Shown in pieces: positions 18,205 to 25,612 of a DNA stretch of 64,000 nt. The notes beneath the pieces were generated by a model. That model saw only the letters and a program-made list of their open reading frames with translations. It had not been told where the DNA came from and made no database searches. The stretch's first letter is position 1. The number at the start of each line of letters is the position of its first letter. The position numbers and the translations under genes were made by a program. Origin of the DNA: Spirosoma endbachense (lineage in GTDB: Bacteria > Bacteroidota > Bacteroidia > Cytophagales > Spirosomataceae); contig NZ_CP045997.1 of the NCBI RefSeq assembly GCF_010233585.1, forward strand, positions 1,289,244-1,353,243. The letters are read 5' to 3'.

Positions 18205-18219
18205 GGGAGATCATGGTAC

Positions 18220-18281
18220 AAAAAGCGTGGGACGAGGCTGCTTATTCCTCGCCGTGACGACGGACCGACCACGCTTTTTTT
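18220..18281 (+). terminator. Intrinsic terminator after P7
   Basis: Arms 18220-18230 and 18269-18279 are perfect 11-bp complements, the second ending in a run of seven T residues (18275-18281). The 38-nt loop contains its own 5-bp stem. It lies 15 bp after the P7 stop and before the separate P8 unit. Confidence 0.7.
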
Positions 18282-18390
18282 GTCGGCCCAAGCAGCTTTC
18301 TGAATTCTGCTGCGTCTTTACCGCGCAAATGGCATGGAGCCGAAAACCGTGCATTCGATACCTCACAGCATTTTCTAAACCCACTACTCT

Positions 18391-20808
18391 GTGCTACGAA
18401 ATTACATCAAAATCGCCTGGCGGAATCTTACCCGTAACAAAGCCTTTTCGGCAATCAACATTCTGGGGCTGGCCATTGGCATCGCAGCCTGTGTGCTCAT
18501 TCTGCAATACGTTACGTTTGAATTAAGCTTTGATAATTTTCATGCTAAAGGCGACCATATCTATCGCGTTCGGCAGGATCGGTACGATAAAGGTAAACTC
18601 AGTACGCAATGGGTAGGTGGGGCACAGGCCGCCGGTAATTCGTTTAAAGCCAATTTCGGTGAGGTCGACGATTATGTTAAAGTGCTGAAACGCCGGGCGC
18701 TCATCGCTGATTATGGCGAAAAAAGCCTGAAGGTCGAGCGGGTGTTCGTTGCCAGTGAGTCGTTCTTTAAGATTTTTTCGTATCCGTTGCTGGCCGGGAC
18801 TGCTGCTACCGCGCTGGCCGAACCCAACACCGTTGTTCTTTCCGAATCAGTAGCCAGACGACTGTTCGGGTCTGAAAACCCAATTGGCAAGACGATCCGC
18901 ATCAACCAGCGGCAGGCCGTCAAAGTAACGGGCGTTTATCGGGACATGCCTGCCAATACACACCTGCATGCCGATTTGCTGATTCCACATTTAACCTTTA
19001 TTAAGGAGATGGGGAAAGACAATAATCCCGATAATGCCTGGATGTGGGATGGCGCGTTATCGTACCTGCTGCTCCGTTCAGACGCCAGCCCGAAAGCGCT
19101 CGAAGCTAAGTTTGTGCCCTATATTCAGAAGACAATCGGCGCTGAGCTAAAAAAATACGACTCCGATGCTGTCTATACGCTTCAACCGCTGCGGGATATT
19201 CATTTGTACTCGCATTTCATGGAAGAAGCAGAGCCTAACGGTGATGGCAAAACGGTGTATCTGTTGCTGGCAATTGCGTTCTTTATTGTCGTGATTGCCT
19301 GGGTCAATTACATCAATCTGGCCACTGCACGTGCGATCAACCGAGCTAAAGAAGTGGGCGTACGGAAAGCCGTAGGTTCGTTGCGCGGACAGCTCATTCG
19401 GCAATTTATGACAGAGTCTGTTTTGCTGAATGGGCTGGCTGTTGGGCTGGCTCTGCTGATCGTTGTCGGGTCGTTACCCATATTTAGTGAGTTGTCAGGC
19501 CAGCAACTGTCATTTTCGCTGTTAGGGAGCCGCATGTTCTGGTTGCCTTTGGTCGGGCTTTTTGTGGTAGGTGCGTTTCTTTCGGGTTTATACCCAGCGT
19601 TTGTCCTGTCAGGATTTAAACCGGTATCGGTTCTGAAAGGTAAAGTAAGCACCTCGCGGCAGGGCATTGTTTTGCGTAAGTCGCTGGTTGTATTTCAGTT
19701 TGCAGCTTCGTTGTTCCTGTTGGTGGGTACACTGGCCGTTTTCAGCCAGATTCAGTTCATGCGGGCGCAAAGTCTCGGTCTAAACATCGAGCAAACGCTG
19801 GTAATCAATCCGCCGATTATTAAAACTGACTCGACGTTTATGCGGCAGATGCTGGCGTTTAAGGAAGAACTGCTTCGCCGGCCGGGTGTCCGTTCCATTG
19901 CAGCCTCTACCGTGGTGCCCGGCCAGGCTTCGGACTGGAACGCGGGCGGCATTCGATTAAAAGGCATGGATGAAAGTAAAAGCAAACAATACCGGGTCAT
20001 TGGCATTGACTACGATTTTCTAAAAACATTCGATCTGAAACTACTGGCTGGCCGCAACTTCGCCAAAGAGTTCGGGAGTGATCCAAAGGCGCTCATTTTC
20101 AATAAGATGGCCGCCAAACAGCTTGGATTCGATCAGCCCGATCAGGCCATTGGCAAACAGATTGAATTCTGGGGTGAAACATTTACGTTGGTTGGGGTTA
20201 CCGACAATTTCCATCAGCAGTCATTGCGGGATGCCTACGAACCGCTTATTCTGCGCCTGATTCCAGATGTGCGGGGTTATTTCTCCATCAAGCTGGCATC
20301 CGGACAACTCGATAACACGGTTGATGTTATACGCACGGAATGGAATCACTTTTTCCCCGGCAATCCGTTTGAATATTCGTTTCTGGACGAACGCTTTAAC
20401 GAACAATACCGTGCTGACCAGCGATTTGGGCAGGTATTTGGGTTGTTTACTGGCTTAGCTATTCTGGTCGCCTGCCTGGGCCTGTTTGGTCTGGCTTCAT
20501 TTACAACGGCACAACGGACGAAAGAGATTGGTATTCGAAAAGTGCTGGGCGCGTCGGTGGGTGAGATTGTGCAAATGCTTTATCAGGAATTTGCGGTGCT
20601 GATTCTGATTGCCTTTGTTGTTGCAACGCCATTAGCCTGGTATGCGGTTAGTCAGTGGCTCCAGAGCTATGCTTTCCGCACAGACATTCAGTGGTGGCTA
20701 TTTGTGATGCCATTCGTATTGGTTTTGCTGATTGCGCTGCTAACAGTGAGTTTCCAGAGCGTAAAAGCGGCCCTGATGAACCCAGTCAAATCGTTACGTT
20801 CCGAATAA
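18391..20808 (+). CDS. Orphan FtsX/MacB-like ABC permease P8 (GTG start)
   Basis: An 805-residue double FtsX permease. The family N-terminus (LRNYIKIAWRNLTRNK) begins at a GTG codon, with no in-frame ATG just upstream. All other complete copies use ATG, so translation may be weaker. TM1 is in GLAIGIAACVLILQYV. Coupling motifs are AKEVGVRKAVGS near residue 321 and TKEIGIRKVLGA near residue 712. The first FtsX domain has a tryptophan variant (IAWVNYINLATARA) in place of IACINFMNLATARS. The end of FtsX domain 2 is also atypical: GEIVQMLYQEFAVLIL rather than SIVxLLSKDFLKLV. It ends with NPVKSLRSE. A terminator precedes it, so it should have its own promoter. Confidence 0.92.
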   Translation: MLRNYIKIAWRNLTRNKAFSAINILGLAIGIAACVLILQYVTFELSFDNFHAKGDHIYRVRQDRYDKGKLSTQWVGGAQAAGNSFKANFGEVDDYVKVLKRRALIADYGEKSLKVERVFVASESFFKIFSYPLLAGTAATALAEPNTVVLSESVARRLFGSENPIGKTIRINQRQAVKVTGVYRDMPANTHLHADLLIPHLTFIKEMGKDNNPDNAWMWDGALSYLLLRSDASPKALEAKFVPYIQKTIGAELKKYDSDAVYTLQPLRDIHLYSHFMEEAEPNGDGKTVYLLLAIAFFIVVIAWVNYINLATARAINRAKEVGVRKAVGSLRGQLIRQFMTESVLLNGLAVGLALLIVVGSLPIFSELSGQQLSFSLLGSRMFWLPLVGLFVVGAFLSGLYPAFVLSGFKPVSVLKGKVSTSRQGIVLRKSLVVFQFAASLFLLVGTLAVFSQIQFMRAQSLGLNIEQTLVINPPIIKTDSTFMRQMLAFKEELLRRPGVRSIAASTVVPGQASDWNAGGIRLKGMDESKSKQYRVIGIDYDFLKTFDLKLLAGRNFAKEFGSDPKALIFNKMAAKQLGFDQPDQAIGKQIEFWGETFTLVGVTDNFHQQSLRDAYEPLILRLIPDVRGYFSIKLASGQLDNTVDVIRTEWNHFFPGNPFEYSFLDERFNEQYRADQRFGQVFGLFTGLAILVACLGLFGLASFTTAQRTKEIGIRKVLGASVGEIVQMLYQEFAVLILIAFVVATPLAWYAVSQWLQSYAFRTDIQWWLFVMPFVLVLLIALLTVSFQSVKAALMNPVKSLRSE

Positions 20809-20893
20809 TGCAGGAACGGGTTCACAGGCATAACAAGAAGTTAGAGCAAAGCCTTTGTTGAGCAGGCGTTTGGTGGGTTCGGCCAGTAGAGAG

Positions 20894-20924
20894 TCGTTGA
20901 CAACGTTTAGAATTTTGTCAACGA
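20894..20924 (+). repeat. Stem-loop downstream of P8
   Basis: A perfect 10-bp stem (20894-20903 with 20915-20924) and 11-nt loop lie 86 bp after the P8 stop. It could end the P8 transcript or one reading leftward through the decayed glycosidase fragment. No T-run was seen on either side. Confidence 0.35.
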
Positions 20925-20943
20925 TTCGGGCTGCCACGAAATG

Positions 20944-21270
20944 TCAAGTTTCCCCGACTTGACCTCTGAAAAAGGCCAAAATAGCCGGTGCTTGGCGCTG
21001 TTTTCCTTTAAGAGTGCGGACATAACGGTTGATTGGCTGTAGATAATCGTCCGACAACGGGCAAACGTGCCTAGTCGTATTGTTTTCGGATGCGTGAATC
21101 AGATACGCTTTTCCATCATTGTCCCGAAAAACGGTCATATCCCTCGAATAATGTCCATTGGGTTTTATACTGCCCAGCTAGCGAAAAGGGCCGGTTGGTT
21201 TGCTGCTTACGGCCACACCTGCGTGTGCATAGCTGTAATCTTTATGATTGCTATTCATAGCGATGGCTCC
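20944..21270 (-). pseudogene. GH43 family glycosidase remnant
   Basis: On the minus strand a continuous frame reads AMNSNHKDYSYAHAGVAVSS, then KPTGPFR, an in-frame TAG (21178-21180), then LGSIKPNGHYSRDMTVFRD and NDGKAYLIHASENN, ending near LKGKQRQAPAIL. This is the conserved middle of family 43 glycoside hydrolases (arabinofuranosidase/xylosidase type), including the PNGxxSRDM and DDGKAY-like signatures. The stop replaces the aromatic residue expected in PTGPFxYLGS. Both ends fall away from the family soon after, so only about 110 of several hundred codons remain. It is a dead fragment left behind in a 626-bp gap between P8 and the DUF2911 gene. A 64-residue frame (20944-21138) survives after the stop, but there is no sign that it is expressed. 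Confidence 0.75.
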
Positions 21271-21304
21271 AATAAAAAATAGGCGACGATCTAGTCCCTA
21301 TTTC

Positions 21305-21331
21305 TGTCCGCCCATTGTCCGAATCCGGACA
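21305..21331 (+). promoter_or_regulatory. Operator-like dyad TGTCC-N6-GGACA plus half-site
   Basis: The dyad at 21316-21331 is TGTCC, six bases, GGACA. A further TGTCC half-site lies at 21305-21309, 11 bp (one helical turn) upstream. It is 104 bp before the preferred DUF2911 start. A near-consensus -7 box (TATTTTCG at 21379) lies downstream of it, so a factor bound here would sit upstream of the promoter. Confidence 0.5.
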
Positions 21332-21434
21332 TTTAGTGATTGAGCTTATAGTTTAATAAGTTAGCAGTCAATGTCTTGTATTTTCGGTGCGACATTTGAT
21401 GAAGTTAGGCGTTGGATTATTTCTGTTAAAACCC

Positions 21435-22538
21435 ATGCGTAACACACTGCTTTTTATCGCTCTCCTGCATGGATCACTCGTAAGCTGGGCTCAATTGACT
21501 ACACCCCCAATTGGCGGTAATAAAAAAGCATCAGTCTCGGAACAGATTGGTTTGGCGACTGTAACCATTCATTACGACCGGCCCGGTGTGAAAGGAAGGG
21601 AAGGGAAAATCTGGGGAACATCCATTGCTCACTATGGCTTTCAGGATCTTGGGTACGGGCCCGGTCAGGCGGCTCCGTGGCGGGCCGGAGCCAATGAAAC
21701 AACAACGATTACCTTTTCGGATGATGTACGAGTTGAGGGTAAAGCGCTGGCTGCCGGTACGTACGGGCTGTTTATGAACCTTGGCGAACAGGAAACCACC
21801 GTTATATTTTCCAGAATAGTCGTATCCTGGGGAAGCTATTATTACGATCCGGCATTGGACGTCCTGCGCGTGACGGTGAAAAACCAGGCACTCGACCGGT
21901 CGGTGGAATTGCTGACGTATTCGTTCGTCAATCAGACGGATAGCTCGGCTGCGGTTGCTCTGAGCTGGGAGAAACGGATGATTCCGTTCACGGTGAGCGT
22001 GGATATGGTTGGTCAGCAAATGGCATCGTTCCGGCGGGAATTGCTTTCGAAGCCGGGATTCACCTGGGAATCGCTGGTGCAGGCTGCTACATACTGCCTG
22101 ACGACGAGCCATGATCTGAAACAGGGACTGGTTTGGGCTGATCAGGCTATAAGCGCGCGGTATATTGGGCAAAAGAATTTTCAGACACTTAGCGCGAAAG
22201 CAGCTTTACTTACTGCGCTTAATAAATCCGATGAAGCTTCTATTTTGATGAAAGAAGCGTTGCCGATGGGCACGATGAACGAACTTCATCAGTATGGGCG
22301 CACCCTGCTTTCCCAGAAGCGCGATCAGGAGGCTTACGCAGTTTTTAAAACCAACTACGACAAAAATCCGAATCAGTTTACAACCAATATGGGCATGAGC
22401 CGGGCACTGATCGCCGTTGGTAAACCGAAAGATGCCCTGCCCTATTTGCGGGCGGCCTTACCACAGGCTCCTGATTCATTGAATAAGGCTAATGTGGAGG
22501 CTATGATAAAATCGATTTCAGAAGGGAAAACTTTGTGA
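21435..22538 (+). CDS. DUF2911 and TPR domain secreted protein
   Basis: A 367-residue exported protein. The frame is open from a GTG at 21387, with an ATG at 21399, but ATG 21435 gives a clean signal peptide (MRNTLLFIALLHGSLVSWAQ) and is preferred. Residues of roughly 20-160 match the DUF2911 pattern: an opening like VTIHYDRPGVKGR, then W...GANETTTITFS, a segment like GKALAAGTYGLFM and a WGSYYYD segment. The C-terminal part is helical and repeats the TPR spacing (QYGRTLLSQKRDQEAYAVFK, then PKDALPYLRAALPQAPDS). DUF2911 proteins are common exported proteins of unknown role in Bacteroidota. An operator-like dyad shared with the padR genes lies upstream. It converges on the Uma2 gene with 26 bp between them. 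Confidence 0.85.
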   Translation: MRNTLLFIALLHGSLVSWAQLTTPPIGGNKKASVSEQIGLATVTIHYDRPGVKGREGKIWGTSIAHYGFQDLGYGPGQAAPWRAGANETTTITFSDDVRVEGKALAAGTYGLFMNLGEQETTVIFSRIVVSWGSYYYDPALDVLRVTVKNQALDRSVELLTYSFVNQTDSSAAVALSWEKRMIPFTVSVDMVGQQMASFRRELLSKPGFTWESLVQAATYCLTTSHDLKQGLVWADQAISARYIGQKNFQTLSAKAALLTALNKSDEASILMKEALPMGTMNELHQYGRTLLSQKRDQEAYAVFKTNYDKNPNQFTTNMGMSRALIAVGKPKDALPYLRAALPQAPDSLNKANVEAMIKSISEGKTL

Positions 22539-22564
22539 ACTAAAGTGTAGATGAGGTCAACAAT

Positions 22565-23032
22565 TTATCTAAATATTGAGTCAAACGAAATGGCGATATT
22601 GGTGACCGGGTCCTGAATAATTCCTTGTGTATAGGGCGTTTTCTGACCATCTGGTGTTTGAATAAACACTAACCGAAGGGGGGGGATAATAATCCAGACT
22701 GATTGAACACCCGCTGGAAAGTAGATGTCGTTCATCTTGGTCGTAATTTCTGTCGTAGCCTGTTTAGGCGACTGAATTTCAATAGCTATGATAGGGGGCT
22801 GTGTATAAAAAATGATGTCATTATCCCAATCTTCGGGCAGGCGAGGGTATATGGATACGTCTGGTTTGACAGGTTTGCCATTTAATTTTAGCTCCAGTTC
22901 AGGCAAGACATCATACTGCTCGGTGTAACGGTCAAGTGTTACGCTTAACCGATGAATTAATTTAGAATGATTGACCGACATAATGTCTTCGGAGTGGAAT
23001 TCTTCAATCAGATCAAATGATGTTGTTTCCAT
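22565..23032 (-). CDS. Uma2 family (PD-(D/E)XK) endonuclease-like protein, copy 1
   Basis: A 155-residue protein of the Uma2/DUF820 family. The frame is open from 23062, but the Met at 23032 (METTSFDL) is preferred because a perfect TATCTTTG -7 box lies just upstream of it. Key family features are VNHSKLIHRLSVTL (the G/N-xxH helix), KPDVSIYP (the catalytic Asp), IIAIEIQSPKQ (the catalytic Glu of the PD-(D/E)XK fold), a lysine-containing helix (TTKMNDIYFPAGV) and a closing strand VWIIIPP. Family members occur in large numbers in Cytophagales and cyanobacteria, with unknown biological role. The gene diverges from P9 across only 41 bp. Confidence 0.88.
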   Translation of the reverse strand: METTSFDLIEEFHSEDIMSVNHSKLIHRLSVTLDRYTEQYDVLPELELKLNGKPVKPDVSIYPRLPEDWDNDIIFYTQPPIIAIEIQSPKQATTEITTKMNDIYFPAGVQSVWIIIPPLRLVFIQTPDGQKTPYTQGIIQDPVTNIAISFDSIFR

Positions 23033-23049
23033 ACCGCAATGAGTTTTTT

Positions 23050-23057
23050 CAAAGATA
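23050..23057 (-). promoter_or_regulatory. Candidate -7 box for Uma2 copy 1
   Basis: On the minus strand the site reads TATCTTTG, a perfect TAnnTTTG, preceded by TTTTGGT. The second Uma2 gene has the same arrangement (TTTTGGTTAnnTTTG), which supports both as real promoters. Confidence 0.5.
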
Positions 23058-23073
23058 ACCAAAACAAAGCAGT

Positions 23074-25500
23074 ATGCTTACTAACTATCTCAAAATCGCC
23101 TGGCGGACACTTCAGAAACAGCGGGGCTTTACATTCATCAACATCTTCGGGCTGGCGGTTGGTCTGGCCTGCTGTATGCTCATCATGCTCTATGTCCTGG
23201 ACGAGCTGAGCTATGATCGCTACAATGCGAAAGCTGACCGTATCTACCGCGTTCAGTCCGATATTAAATTCGGCGGTAATGACATGCACTTTGCGGTTTC
23301 GCCTGATCCGGTTGGTCCAACCCTCAAAAAAGATTACCCGCAGGTCGAGCAGTTTGTGCGGCTGCATGATCGCGGAACATGGTCGGTAAAGCGGGTCGGC
23401 GAACCGACAAATCTGCGCGAAGACAATATCACCTTTGCCGATTCAACGCTGTTTGACGTCTTCACATTGCCCTTGCTATCAGGTGATCCGAAACGGGCTT
23501 TGGCTGAGCCTAATAAGGTAGTTATTAGCGAGTCGGCGGCTAAGCGTCACTTTGGCAACCGCAATCCGATGGGTCAGCCAATGTTGTTCGATGGTAACAG
23601 AACCTTTACCGTATCGGGCGTGATGCAGGATATGCCCAAAAATTCGCACTTCCATAGCAACTTCTTCCTGAGTATGCTCAGTGATAATTATCCGTGGGGG
23701 CAATGGCTCAGTAATAATCACCATACCTATATTTTGCTGAAACCAGGAACTGATCCGGTCGCATTTGCCAAAAATTTCGATACGATTATTGAAAAATACG
23801 CTGGTCCGCAGGCCTTGCAGATTATTGGTACTACCATGGAACAGTTCCGGAAAGCGGGTAATCAAATGGGATTCTGGCTCATTCCACTCACTGATATTCA
23901 CCTGCATTCCAAACAACAAATCGAACTGGCACCCAACGGCGACATCCAATATGTGTATATCTTCTCGGCTGTAGCCTTGTTCATTCTGATTATTGCCTGT
24001 ATCAACTTCATGAACCTGGCAACGGCTCGCTCGGCGAATCGGGCAAAAGAGGTAGGTGTTCGGAAAGTGATGGGGTCAGAACGGCAACAGCTTGTTGGGC
24101 AGTTTATGACCGAATCAATTCTGACGACGGTACTGGCCATGATGCTGGCATTGATCCTGGTGGCTGTAGCATTGCCGGGCTTCAATACCATTGCGGCCAA
24201 AGAAATGAGCCTGAACCAGTTGGTATCACCGTATTATCTGCCCTTACTGATTTCCCTGCCAATTGTGGTCGGATTGCTGGCAGGTAGCTATCCAGCCTTA
24301 TTCCTATCATCCTTTCAACCAATTACTGTCCTGAAAGGCAAAATTAATGTCAGCTTCAAGAGTGTTGGATTGCGGAGTGGCCTGGTGGTATTTCAGTTTA
24401 TGATGTCGGTGGTACTTATTGTGGGGACGATTATCGTGTATCGTCAGATCACCTACATACAGACCAAAAACGTAGGGTTCAACCGCGATCAGGTCATGAC
24501 TGTTCATGGCGTCTATTCAATAGGAAGGCAAGCGGAAACGTTTAAGCAGGAAGTACTTCGTTTGCCGGGTGTCGTGAGTGGAAGCATTTCCGGATATCTG
24601 CCAACCCCGTCGAGCCGCAATGATAATGCTTATTTCGCCGAGGGTCAGGCGGATATGAACAAAGGGGTTAGTATGCAGAACTGGGGTGTTGACTACGATT
24701 ATGTGAAAACGCTGGGGATGCAACTGGTTAAAGGCCGCGATTTTTCACGGGACTTCGGTTCCGATTCATCGGGTATCATTCTAAATGAAGCGGCTGTGAA
24801 CGTTTTAGGGTTTAAAGACCCCATCGGCAAGCGGGTATGGCGGTTTGATGATAGCCAGGGCAAAACCCGAAAAACGTTTACGATCATTGGCATTGTCAAA
24901 AATTTCCACTTCGAATCGCTCCGGCGTAACATCGGATCCTTGTCGCTGGTGCTCGATTCCAATTCAGGAGCCGCTTCGTTTCGGCTGAGTAGCGCCAATG
25001 TACCGGTGCTGATGAAACAAATAGAAGCAAAGTGGAAGCAAATTGCCCCTGATCAGCCGTTCAGCTACCAGTTTATGGACGCAAGTTTCGATAATATGTA
25101 CCGGGCAGAGCAACGCATTGGTACGATTGCCCTAACGTTTGCTGCATTGGCCATACTGATTGCCTGCCTAGGTCTGTTTGGCCTGGCCGCATTCATGGCC
25201 GAACAGCGAACCAAAGAAATCGGAGTTCGTAAGGTGTTAGGCGCTTCGGTGGGCAGCATCATCGGCTTACTCTCAAAAGACTTCCTGAAGCTGGTGCTGG
25301 TAGCCATTGTTATTGCTTCTCCGCTGGCCTGGTATGCTATGAGCCAATGGCTAAAAGACTTTGCCTATAAGATTGATATCGAATGGTGGATATTTGCCCT
25401 GGCAGGATTATTGGCAATAAGCATTGCCTTATTAACCGTTAGTTTTCAAAGTATTAAGGCCGCGTTGATGAACCCGGTGAAAAGTCTGCGTAGTGAATAG
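23074..25500 (+). CDS. Orphan FtsX/MacB-like ABC permease P9
   Basis: An 808-residue double FtsX permease starting MLTNYLKIAWRTLQKQRG. TM1 is in GLAVGLACCMLIMLYVLDEL. Coupling motifs are AKEVGVRKVMGS near residue 326 and TKEIGVRKVLGA near residue 715. It pairs with P21, which is the same type with prefix B: both share NAKADRI or HAKADRI after TM1, FTIIGIVKNFHFES or YTIVGVVKNFHFES in periplasmic domain 2, and a longer loop before that strand. The C-terminal half of FtsX domain 2 is of the common type (LLSKDFLKLVLVAIVIASPL, then DFAYKIDIEWW). Its start is only 41 bp from the divergent Uma2 gene. A 13-bp hairpin follows the stop codon. Confidence 0.93.
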   Translation: MLTNYLKIAWRTLQKQRGFTFINIFGLAVGLACCMLIMLYVLDELSYDRYNAKADRIYRVQSDIKFGGNDMHFAVSPDPVGPTLKKDYPQVEQFVRLHDRGTWSVKRVGEPTNLREDNITFADSTLFDVFTLPLLSGDPKRALAEPNKVVISESAAKRHFGNRNPMGQPMLFDGNRTFTVSGVMQDMPKNSHFHSNFFLSMLSDNYPWGQWLSNNHHTYILLKPGTDPVAFAKNFDTIIEKYAGPQALQIIGTTMEQFRKAGNQMGFWLIPLTDIHLHSKQQIELAPNGDIQYVYIFSAVALFILIIACINFMNLATARSANRAKEVGVRKVMGSERQQLVGQFMTESILTTVLAMMLALILVAVALPGFNTIAAKEMSLNQLVSPYYLPLLISLPIVVGLLAGSYPALFLSSFQPITVLKGKINVSFKSVGLRSGLVVFQFMMSVVLIVGTIIVYRQITYIQTKNVGFNRDQVMTVHGVYSIGRQAETFKQEVLRLPGVVSGSISGYLPTPSSRNDNAYFAEGQADMNKGVSMQNWGVDYDYVKTLGMQLVKGRDFSRDFGSDSSGIILNEAAVNVLGFKDPIGKRVWRFDDSQGKTRKTFTIIGIVKNFHFESLRRNIGSLSLVLDSNSGAASFRLSSANVPVLMKQIEAKWKQIAPDQPFSYQFMDASFDNMYRAEQRIGTIALTFAALAILIACLGLFGLAAFMAEQRTKEIGVRKVLGASVGSIIGLLSKDFLKLVLVAIVIASPLAWYAMSQWLKDFAYKIDIEWWIFALAGLLAISIALLTVSFQSIKAALMNPVKSLRSE

Positions 25501-25504
25501 TGCT

Positions 25505-25535
25505 GAGCTGCCCGGTCGGGCAGACCGGGCAGCTC
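25505..25535 (+). repeat. 13-bp perfect GC-rich hairpin after P9
   Basis: Arms 25505-25517 and 25523-25535 are perfect 13-bp complements with a 5-nt loop, beginning four bases after the P9 stop. A run of seven T residues follows only about 14 bp later, so it may act as a weak terminator. Confidence 0.6.
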
Positions 25536-25612
25536 ACAAACCTTAACTTTTTTTAACAGGCTGACCAAGAGCTTTGTATGTACCTTGCCGCTACAAAATA
25601 ATGTACGGCAAT

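Noticed and set aside
18227..18526. Plus-strand frame of 99 codons overlapping the start of P8
   Set aside because: It runs through the terminator after P7 and into P8 in another frame, with no signal peptide or family pattern.
21067..21282. Plus-strand frame of 71 codons
   Set aside because: It is antisense to the recognisable GH43 remnant, whose translation matches a known family, so this strand is not the coding one.
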